A stretch of DNA of 9,416 nt, from contig JAFVOV010000117.1 of assembly GCA_017505675.1 (NCBI GenBank), positions 1-9,416 on the forward strand, written 5' to 3'. Below the pieces are notes generated by a model, which saw nothing but the letters and a program-made list of their open reading frames with translations, was not told the DNA's origin and did no database searches. The stretch's first letter is position 1. Each line of letters starts with the position of its first letter. The position numbers and the translations under genes are program-made. This DNA is from Clostridia bacterium. Lineage in GTDB: Bacteria > Bacillota > Clostridia > Christensenellales > Borkfalkiaceae. Of the stretch, positions 1 to 6,564 are shown piece after piece.

Positions 1-34
1 AATAATGATACAAAATATTTATATATTTTTATTA

Positions 35-40
35 TATAAT
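35..40 (+). promoter_or_regulatory. Possible sigma-A type -10 box upstream of spoIIE
   Basis: The hexamer TATAAT is a perfect -10 consensus and ends 36 bases before the preferred TTG start of spoIIE. Initiation from it would give a leader of about 30 bases containing the ribosome binding site. No convincing -35 element is seen at 17 or 21 bases upstream. In Bacillus, spoIIE is read by sigma-A RNA polymerase with Spo0A~P, so a poor -35 would not exclude a promoter. The region is very AT-rich, so a chance match is possible. Confidence 0.35.
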
Positions 41-63
41 GAAAAGCGCTTTAAGTCAACGAC

Positions 64-69
64 AAGGAG
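64..69 (+). promoter_or_regulatory. Ribosome binding site that decides the spoIIE start
   Basis: The sequence AAGGAG lies seven bases before the TTG codon at 77-79, which is in frame with the spoIIE reading frame. This is near-ideal Shine-Dalgarno spacing and is the main reason for preferring TTG over the in-frame ATG at position 5. The context of that ATG cannot be judged because it sits at the window edge. Confidence 0.75.
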
Positions 70-76
70 AATTATT

Positions 77-2359
77 TTGAAAACTTTTCGCGAACGCTTT
101 GATTTTATTACCGTAATAAAATACGGAATAATATTTTTTTCATTTTTACTATTCAACCGTTTAGAGTTTAACGTAATGCCTTATTCTTCGGCAATACTTA
201 TAACGGCAATGGTGCAAGGTGCTTCGGTTTTCTTAACTTCTATATTATATCTATTATCCTTTTTAGCGCTTGGTGAAGTTGGGCTTTTAGGTTCTAGCGC
301 AATCACCGCATCAATATACGCTATCATTATATTTATTTACAGAAAGTTTAATACCAAAATGAAATACGAACTTGTTGCGTACGCGCTTTTAGGTCTTATA
401 GGCTTTTTATTTTTAGGCAACACCAAAACGCAAATAAGTTTAAATAAGCGCATTTTAACGGTAATTTTAACCGTTCTTTTAAGTTTCCTTTGTTATTTAA
501 GCGGTAAAGCAATAGCGGAAAAAGGATTAAAATTTAAATTAGGTTTTGAAGAATTTACTTCGCTTGCCGTAGTCACCGCCGTTTACGGATTAGGTATATG
601 TAACTTTATTTCACCTTATTTTTGGAAAGGTTTAAGCGTTGTTATAATTTTAATTACAGCCTATATTTACCGTTTAGGAACGGGAAGTTTAATTTCCGCC
701 GTGCTAGGATTAAGTTTTTCGGTATATTATCAAGATATAACTTTCGTTTCGGTTTTTTTAGTTTGGAGTATTGCCGCAACAAGTATTATGCCCGTTTCAA
801 GACACGCTTCGGCAATACTTATACTAGTTGCAGACTACGTAATTCAAACTATATTTAACGTTTATTCAGTATATCTTTTAGCAGATTTTATATCTTTGCT
901 AATTGGCGTTACCCTGTTTTGCCTTATACCGTCAAAAAGCCTTAAAAAGTTAAAGGAACGGCTTTATTCTTTCCGTGAAAAGCAACTTGTTAGGCAATCT
1001 ATAAACCGCAACCGAACTATGCTTGCAGGTAGGCTTTACGACCTTTCAGGCGTTTTTACAGAAATGGCTAACGCTTTTAACATATTTCAAAAAAAGGACG
1101 AAAGTGAAGACGGCGCAAAATCAGCAATCAAAAAAGAAATTAGCATTACCGTTTGTAGAGAGTGCAGTAATTATTCAAAATGTTCTAAAAGCCAAAAATC
1201 ACTTGACGAAGGTTTTTATAAAATGATAGACATAGGTTTTGCTAAAGGCAAACTTTCACTTATTGATATGCCAAAAGAATTAGGCGAGCGTTGTATTCAC
1301 CCAAATAATATTTTATACGGAATAAACAAACTGCTTGCCGATTATAGAGCAAGACTTATAGAAAACGCCAACGTAAAAAGCGGGCGCGATTTAATAGCGG
1401 CTGAAGCGCTAGGGGTTGCGGAAATTTTAAGGGGTTTAGCGCTAGAATCCGGCACTTTATTAAAATATCAAAGCCGACTTGAACGCGAACTTTCCGATAA
1501 CTTATTTAAGGCGGGTATTTTAGTAAGCGAACTACTAATTTACCGCGAAGAAGAAAGACTTTCCGTAAGTCTTATTACCGTTATGAAAGAGTTTTCAGTA
1601 ACCTTAACGCAAAAAATAATATCAAAAACGCTAGGTACGGAAATGATGCTATATGAAAAGGCAAGCATTAGCGAAGATAAATGTTACTTATCATTTAAAA
1701 AAGCAACCGAATACGACGCGGTTTTCGGTATTGCTAACGCCGTTAAAGACGGCTCTACACAAAGCGGTGACACACATTCCGTTTTGAGAATAGGAACGGA
1801 CAGATTTTTAGTTGCCCTATCTGACGGTATGGGTAGCGGAAAACAAGCCGAAAGCGTTTCTTCGGCATCACTATCACTAATAGAAAGTTTTTATAAAGCA
1901 GGGTTAAAAAGCGACCTTATTTTAAGAACGGTAAACAGGCTTTTATCAATAAACACCGAAGATAGTTTTACCGCCCTTGACGTTTCAGTTATCGACCTTA
2001 AAACTTGCTCTGCGGATTTTATAAAATACGGCGCGCCGTACGGTTTTATTATAAACGATAACGGTATTAAAATTGTTGAAGGCAATTCCCTACCGTTAGG
2101 TATAATAGACGAACTTAAGCCTTCAGTTGCCAACACTCAACTTGAAGGCGGTGATATGATTTTACTACTTACCGACGGTATTTCCGACGCGTTCGGTTCG
2201 TCTGGCGAAGTTATAGATTTTCTACGCACCGTTCCCGCTAAAAACCCGCAAACGCTTGCAAACGACGTTCTAGAAAAGGCGGTATCACTAAACGGCGGAA
2301 AACATAACGACGATATGACTGCGCTTGCCGTAAGAGTTTATAAAAGAACTTGCGCTTAA
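77..2359 (+). CDS. spoIIE: Stage II sporulation protein E (SpoIIE), PP2C-type serine phosphatase
   Basis: SpoIIE is the membrane phosphatase that dephosphorylates SpoIIAA in the forespore, freeing sigma-F; in Bacillus it also associates with FtsZ at the polar septum. Starting from TTG at 77, the product is 760 residues, close to the family's usual 800 or so. Residues about 12-284 are a block of hydrophobic segments, consistent with the family's ten-helix membrane domain. A central regulatory region follows, with a cysteine pattern C360-x2-C363-x5-C369 and a later C406. The C-terminal PP2C domain (about 540-757) shows DGMGSG with D583, TDGISD with D700, and DDMT with D745/D746, the expected metal-binding acidic residues. 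An in-frame ATG at position 5 would add 24 residues but overlaps the possible -10 box. The gene stands alone on its strand and converges on the next operon. Identity is firm; the start is likely. Confidence 0.95.
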   Translation: MKTFRERFDFITVIKYGIIFFSFLLFNRLEFNVMPYSSAILITAMVQGASVFLTSILYLLSFLALGEVGLLGSSAITASIYAIIIFIYRKFNTKMKYELVAYALLGLIGFLFLGNTKTQISLNKRILTVILTVLLSFLCYLSGKAIAEKGLKFKLGFEEFTSLAVVTAVYGLGICNFISPYFWKGLSVVIILITAYIYRLGTGSLISAVLGLSFSVYYQDITFVSVFLVWSIAATSIMPVSRHASAILILVADYVIQTIFNVYSVYLLADFISLLIGVTLFCLIPSKSLKKLKERLYSFREKQLVRQSINRNRTMLAGRLYDLSGVFTEMANAFNIFQKKDESEDGAKSAIKKEISITVCRECSNYSKCSKSQKSLDEGFYKMIDIGFAKGKLSLIDMPKELGERCIHPNNILYGINKLLADYRARLIENANVKSGRDLIAAEALGVAEILRGLALESGTLLKYQSRLERELSDNLFKAGILVSELLIYREEERLSVSLITVMKEFSVTLTQKIISKTLGTEMMLYEKASISEDKCYLSFKKATEYDAVFGIANAVKDGSTQSGDTHSVLRIGTDRFLVALSDGMGSGKQAESVSSASLSLIESFYKAGLKSDLILRTVNRLLSINTEDSFTALDVSVIDLKTCSADFIKYGAPYGFIINDNGIKIVEGNSLPLGIIDELKPSVANTQLEGGDMILLLTDGISDAFGSSGEVIDFLRTVPAKNPQTLANDVLEKAVSLNGGKHNDDMTALAVRVYKRTCA

Positions 2360-2366
2360 AAAAATT

Positions 2367-2390
2367 CCCCGCAACTATCGAGTTGCGGGG
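2367..2390. terminator. Convergent rho-independent terminator hairpin
   Basis: A perfect 10-base-pair stem (CCCCGCAACT paired with AGTTGCGGGG) with an ATCG loop lies between the stops of two convergent genes. On the minus strand the stem is followed by AA and then seven Ts (2358-2364), so it should stop the seven-gene operon efficiently. On the plus strand only TTAATT follows, so it is a weaker terminator for spoIIE. The T-run of the minus-strand terminator overlaps the spoIIE stop codon (TAA at 2357-2359). The symmetry and position support a shared, bidirectional role. Confidence 0.9.
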
Positions 2391-2396
2391 TTAATT

Positions 2397-3809
2397 CTAA
2401 AATATTTCTAAAATTTTCTTTTCTTTCTTTTTATATTCTGCGTATAATTTCGCGTAGCCTTGTTCTTCAGGCTCGTAAATCTTTTTAACTGCAACTATTT
2501 TTTCTACGGCTGATACGGAATCGGTAAACACGCCTATTCCCACACCTGCGAACACGGCGCTACCAAGACACGCCGTTTCATTTTCTTTTAAGGTTACGAT
2601 TTTTTTACCCAAAACCCCGCCTTTAATATTGCACCAAAGTTTACTTCTTGCGCCACCGCCCATAGAGCGAATTTGATTAACCGAAACGCCTAAATAATCA
2701 ACGTATTCTTTAATCATATACGCAACGGATTCCATTATTGCGCGGGCAAAGTGCGCGCGCGTATGCTTTAATTCTACGCCGAAGAACACGCCTTTTGCGT
2801 CGGGGTTGTTTTCCGGCATAACAGTTCCGCAAAGGTGCGGTACGGCAATTAAACCTTCTGCCCCTGCGGGGATTTGCTCTGCTTGTTCATCAAGTTCTTT
2901 TAAGGATAAGTGCTCGCAAAAGTTACCCTTAAACCATTCTAAACACGCCCCTGCAGTAGGCGCCCACATAAGCAAGCAATATAAGCCCTTTTTAACGTAA
3001 TAAGCCGAAACTTTTAAACCGTTATAATACGGTGGGAATTTTTCAGTAAGAGCGCAAACCGCAAGCGCCGTGCCTGTGGTTTCACTCATAATACCTTCTT
3101 TAACCACGCCTGCGCCAGTTATCCCTGCAATTTGGTCAAGCGCGCTAGTAACAACGGCAATACCGTTATATTCCCCAACTACTTCACCGCTTTCACGCAA
3201 AACGGGAAGTTGATTTTCTTTAATACCTACAAAGTCTAAAATTTCAGGGATATACTCACCCGTTATCACGTTCATCAAAAGTGAAGAAGAATAAAGCGAG
3301 CGCGACGCGTTAAATTTACCCGTCAAACGGTATAATATGTAATCTTCTAAAAGCAAGAACTTATCTGCTTTACTAAAAATTTCCGGCGCGTTATCTTTTA
3401 ACCATTTAATTTTGGGCGCAGGGTAGCCTGCGGGGATTTCCGTTTGCCCCGTTAGATTATAAATCTTTTCTAGCCCAAACTCACTTTCCATTTCACGCGC
3501 TTGTTTTTCCGCTCTGTTATCTAGCCAAATTATCGCGTTCATAAGTGGCTTGCCGTCTTTATCTAAAACGATAAGCGTTTCACCCTGCGTATCAACTGAA
3601 AGCGCGTCAACCTTAAATTTATCAGTTATTTTACCAACCGTGTTGATAAAAATATTGAAAAATTCTTCGGCGTCAAATTCAATAAATTCGCCTTTTGTGA
3701 TAAGTTTATACTGCGCTGATTCAGATGCTAAACGGTTGCCGTTTTCATCAAAAAGGCACGCCTTTAAAGCCGTAGTTCCAAAATCCACGCCAAGTAAATT
3801 TTTAGCCAT
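2397..3809 (-). CDS. FGGY-family carbohydrate kinase (xylulokinase-like, substrate unassigned)
   Basis: This is a 470-residue cytosolic kinase of the FGGY family, which phosphorylates sugars or polyols using ATP; the length is normal for the family. The N-terminal ATPase-fold domain opens with the phosphate-binding motif DFGTT (9-13) and has WLDNRA at 95-100. The likely catalytic aspartate is D225 in SALDQIAG (222-229). The C-terminal domain carries TGTALA (245-250) and the adenosine-region motif GGGARSKLW (384-392). A strong AGGAG site lies seven bases before the ATG. It is the last gene of the operon, 16 bases after the transporter gene and just before the terminator. The family includes xylulose, gluconate, glycerol, fuculose and ribulose kinases; nothing visible fixes the substrate. 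No isomerase, aldolase or sugar regulator adjoins it, so a xylulokinase name would be a guess. Confidence 0.9.
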   Translation of the reverse strand: MAKNLLGVDFGTTALKACLFDENGNRLASESAQYKLITKGEFIEFDAEEFFNIFINTVGKITDKFKVDALSVDTQGETLIVLDKDGKPLMNAIIWLDNRAEKQAREMESEFGLEKIYNLTGQTEIPAGYPAPKIKWLKDNAPEIFSKADKFLLLEDYILYRLTGKFNASRSLYSSSLLMNVITGEYIPEILDFVGIKENQLPVLRESGEVVGEYNGIAVVTSALDQIAGITGAGVVKEGIMSETTGTALAVCALTEKFPPYYNGLKVSAYYVKKGLYCLLMWAPTAGACLEWFKGNFCEHLSLKELDEQAEQIPAGAEGLIAVPHLCGTVMPENNPDAKGVFFGVELKHTRAHFARAIMESVAYMIKEYVDYLGVSVNQIRSMGGGARSKLWCNIKGGVLGKKIVTLKENETACLGSAVFAGVGIGVFTDSVSAVEKIVAVKKIYEPEEQGYAKLYAEYKKKEKKILEIF

Positions 3810-3814
3810 AATAT

Positions 3815-3821
3815 CTCTCCT
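3815..3821 (-). promoter_or_regulatory. Ribosome binding site of the FGGY kinase
   Basis: On the minus strand this reads AGGAGAG, ending five bases before the kinase ATG (seven from the AGGAG core). It fills most of the 16-base gap after the transporter stop. It is the strongest site in the operon, suggesting that the last gene is translated independently and well. Confidence 0.8.
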
Positions 3822-3825
3822 AAAT

Positions 3826-5193
3826 TTAATCCAACTTTTCGTTGGCTTTCATACCGTGCGCTTTTTTATATTCCCTACGCACGAAAATGTCTATAACGAA
3901 TAACGCAACGGCTACCACCGCGCATAATCCGAAAGTTACTAAATACGACGTAGCCCAACCAGAAGTATCTATTATTCCACCTATTATCGTTGGCGTTACG
4001 CCTGCCGCCAAAGACGCTATTGCGTTTGAAATTGCCGAGTAAGCGCCAGCGTTCATAACTTTTCTTAATTTAAACGTAATAACGCTTAAAACTATTGCCT
4101 TTACCCCGTTTGCCACCACGATAAAAATTATCAAAAGCGCAAGCGCAAGAAAAATATTAGTTCCGTGAAAAAATACTAGCAATAACGACACAGGTAAAAG
4201 AAGTAACGTATATAATAATCCCTGACGGATAAAGTCTTTATGGTGGTCGCAAGAGTTTATAGTCATTAACGGTCCTAACGCTATCGCTATAGGCGCAATT
4301 ATGCTAACGTAAATTGAAGTATCTTGCGGAAGCCCGTGAACGTCAACTAAAAGGCTTGGAATATAGTTCATCACGCAGTAATATAAAGCGGTGATTATAA
4401 ACGCCATTATTAGGTCTATAACGTAAAAAACAATTAACTTCTTTTTGTTTTCTATCGTAATAAACGGGTCGTCGTCATTCATAGCGTTAGCCTTAACGTT
4501 TTTGATTTCTTCAGTAATTTTTTTATCGAGCAAGCCGTTAATTTTAGCAAAACGCCTTGAAACAACAATTATTACCCCGAAAACGATTACCGATAAAAGA
4601 AAAATTCCGCCTATAATAAAATACGGAACGCGCCACGCTTCCCCGCCAATGCCGATAAACAAAGCGCTTAAAAGATACGCAACAACCGAACCGCCGGCAT
4701 AACCGAAGTTCATTATTTTATTTGCTTTAGATAGTTGTTTTAATGGTAAATATCTAGTGAGTATTAAATTGCAACCAGCGTATATTCCCGCTTGAAACGC
4801 ACCGCTTATACCGAAGTAAATCCAAACGTGTTCAATTTTGGTAGCAGCGCCGATTAGCGCTGTGGTTATTGCAGCAACGGGTACAGTCCAAATTAAATAC
4901 TTGCGCATACTGATTTTTTGCATAAATAAGAATAAACCTATCTGCACTAAACCGTAAGATACAAAGTAATACGTATTTGCCAAACTGACCTTTGCATATT
5001 CTAAATTCCAAAGGTCTGCCATAAACTTCATTTGCGAAGCAAAAATACCTTTTGCCGCCATACTTGATGTGAAAAGAAAAAAACAAGCAAATATTAAAAG
5101 ATTGCCGTACTTATATCTCTTTTTATCAACGTTTGCAAGATTTATTTCGTTATGAGCGCTATGTAGTTTAAAATTAAAAAAATGTGTTGCCAT
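3826..5193 (-). CDS. Major facilitator superfamily transporter
   Basis: The product is a 455-residue polytopic membrane protein with the layout of a 12-helix MFS carrier. A hydrophilic N-terminus of about 29 residues precedes helix 1. Hydrophobic segments then run to about residue 211, a charged cytosolic loop occupies about 212-253, and a second set of segments runs to about 438, ending in a short basic tail. The loop divides the protein into two six-helix halves, as in the family. The substrate is not evident; a distant resemblance to organophosphate or organic-anion carriers is possible but unproven. It lies 12 bases after the M20 gene and 16 before the kinase, so it likely imports the compound those enzymes process. 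Its ribosome site is weak (AAGAAA about ten bases upstream), so translation may be coupled to the gene before it. No better in-frame start exists before the first helix. Confidence 0.87.
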   Translation of the reverse strand: MATHFFNFKLHSAHNEINLANVDKKRYKYGNLLIFACFFLFTSSMAAKGIFASQMKFMADLWNLEYAKVSLANTYYFVSYGLVQIGLFLFMQKISMRKYLIWTVPVAAITTALIGAATKIEHVWIYFGISGAFQAGIYAGCNLILTRYLPLKQLSKANKIMNFGYAGGSVVAYLLSALFIGIGGEAWRVPYFIIGGIFLLSVIVFGVIIVVSRRFAKINGLLDKKITEEIKNVKANAMNDDDPFITIENKKKLIVFYVIDLIMAFIITALYYCVMNYIPSLLVDVHGLPQDTSIYVSIIAPIAIALGPLMTINSCDHHKDFIRQGLLYTLLLLPVSLLLVFFHGTNIFLALALLIIFIVVANGVKAIVLSVITFKLRKVMNAGAYSAISNAIASLAAGVTPTIIGGIIDTSGWATSYLVTFGLCAVVAVALFVIDIFVRREYKKAHGMKANEKLD

Positions 5194-5205
5194 AATAGTT
5201 TTTTC

Positions 5206-6555
5206 TTATGCTTTATAATCAAGCGTCACCGTTCCATCTTCATTATATAAAACGGTATCTTTACTCATTGAAGTTGATAATTTATGCTCAATATATTCGT
5301 CAACCGAATTAAATTGCGGTTTGAATTTTTCAATTATTTCGTTTGCAACTTTTCCACCGTTTTCAAGAAGTTTAACTATTAAACCGACTTGAAATCTTGC
5401 GTTATCCACACAGGCGTTTACAGGGTCGGATATAATAAAATCTTTACTATGAATTGTTCCGCTTGCGCCACACGCATAAGCGTGTATCGCAGGGAATAGC
5501 GTGCTTACGTCACCCATATCGGTTGAAGATGCAAGCCACGGTCTATACCCTATAGCGTCCGCGCCAACAAGTTCAGTTAAAACTTCTTTCGCTGCGATTA
5601 ATAAATTTTCGTCGTCGTGCAAGGCTTCAGAACCGGGCATATCTGTAATTTCCACTTTTGCACCGAAAGCCGCCGCGCAAGCAGAAATCGTGCGGTTTAC
5701 CTTTTCATTAGTTTCTTTTAATGCTTTAACCGACGCTGCTCGAACGTAACTTTCCATAACTACTTTTTCGGGAACGGCGTTTACCGCGTCACCGCCTTTA
5801 GTTATTATAGAGTGAACGCGCACGAAATCTTCTTCCTTAAAAGTTTCCCTTAAAGAGTTAAGCGTAGTTATACAGGTTGCCGCAGCGTTTAACGCGTTTA
5901 TGCCGTCGTGTGGGTTTCCACCAGCGTGAGCCGCAACGCCCTTAAACACCGTGCTTTTACGGAGTACGCCGTTAGAGCCTATTCCAAGTAAAAACTTCTT
6001 ACTGTTATCACAACCGGCTGCGTGAACCATAAACGCAATATCAACGTCATCAAAATATCTTCTATAAATAAATTCAGGTTTTCCCGAAGTAAATTTGATA
6101 ACGCCTTTTCTAACGAGTTCGTTTCTTTTACCTATTTCAATACCTTCTTCAGCAGGTACTAAACAGAGTTTAATTTTCCCTGAAAGATTTTTTATAACGG
6201 CATCTTCTTTAAGCGCCGCTGCAACGCCTATTATAGTAGCGCATTGAACGTGATGCCCGCAGGTATGCGCAGCGCCTGTTTCGGGGTCTGCATAAGCGTG
6301 TTGAAAGTTTATAAGCGAATCAAGTTCCGCTAATACTAATACGGTAGGTCCTTTCTTCCCCGTGTCTAATACGCTGTGAAAGCCCGTTATACCGTCTGCC
6401 TTAACTACTTCATACCCTAAATTTTCAAACGCCTTTATCATATAAGCGTTGGTCTTATATTCAAAATAGCCTGTTTCAGGCATTCTCAAAAGGTCTTGTT
6501 CTGCTTTTAAAATCAAATCTTCGTATTTATCTATCGTTTTGAAAACTTCTTTCAT
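5206..6555 (-). CDS. M20-family amidohydrolase / metallopeptidase (AbgB-like)
   Basis: This is a 449-residue cytosolic zinc hydrolase of the M20 family, which cleaves amide bonds of N-acyl amino acids, aminobenzoyl-glutamate or small peptides. Likely metal ligands are C99 and H101 in HTCGHH, the PAEEG glutamates E136/E137, H178 in MVHAAG, and H369 in TIHSKDF. HAGGNPHDGINALNA (210-224) marks the dimerisation domain, and SSTDMGDVS (343-351) is typical of the AbgB/amidohydrolase branch. The cysteine ligand and overall pattern favour the M20D/amidohydrolase group over carboxypeptidase or DapE types. No signal peptide is seen. The ATG follows an AGGTGG site that overlaps the stop codon of the CapA-like gene seven bases upstream, pointing to coupled translation. 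The exact substrate is not deducible; the CapA-like, transporter and kinase neighbours suggest breakdown of an imported amide conjugate. Confidence 0.9.
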   Translation of the reverse strand: MKEVFKTIDKYEDLILKAEQDLLRMPETGYFEYKTNAYMIKAFENLGYEVVKADGITGFHSVLDTGKKGPTVLVLAELDSLINFQHAYADPETGAAHTCGHHVQCATIIGVAAALKEDAVIKNLSGKIKLCLVPAEEGIEIGKRNELVRKGVIKFTSGKPEFIYRRYFDDVDIAFMVHAAGCDNSKKFLLGIGSNGVLRKSTVFKGVAAHAGGNPHDGINALNAAATCITTLNSLRETFKEEDFVRVHSIITKGGDAVNAVPEKVVMESYVRAASVKALKETNEKVNRTISACAAAFGAKVEITDMPGSEALHDDENLLIAAKEVLTELVGADAIGYRPWLASSTDMGDVSTLFPAIHAYACGASGTIHSKDFIISDPVNACVDNARFQVGLIVKLLENGGKVANEIIEKFKPQFNSVDEYIEHKLSTSMSKDTVLYNEDGTVTLDYKA

Positions 6556-6558
6556 AAC

Positions 6559-6564
6559 CCACCT
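6559..6564 (-). promoter_or_regulatory. Ribosome binding site overlapping the upstream stop codon
   Basis: On the minus strand the CapA-like gene ends in TAG (6565-6563), and the last two bases of that stop begin the AGGTGG site used by the M20 gene, whose ATG lies three bases further on. Termination and initiation therefore occur in one ribosome footprint, which supports translational coupling of the two proteins. Confidence 0.7.

Noticed and set aside
58..64. Possible Spo0A box (reverse strand TGTCGTT) before spoIIE
   Set aside because: It matches only five of seven bases of the TGTCGAA consensus and lies downstream of the possible -10 box, an unlikely place for activation.
622..858. Short open frame within spoIIE in another frame
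   Set aside because: It is fully inside the spoIIE membrane domain, rich in residues expected from an out-of-frame reading, and has no initiation signal.
2751..2763. Alternating GC run (GTGCGCGCGCG), possible Z-DNA or repeat
   Set aside because: It encodes Thr-Arg-Ala-His of the kinase in frame and fits the gene's frequent use of GCG and CGC codons; no repeat copies are seen.
3550..3903. Open frame of 117 codons on the plus strand opposite the kinase 5' end
   Set aside because: It lies antisense to a well-supported kinase and transporter gene, has no ribosome site or recognisable motif, and its composition is that of a reverse-strand shadow.
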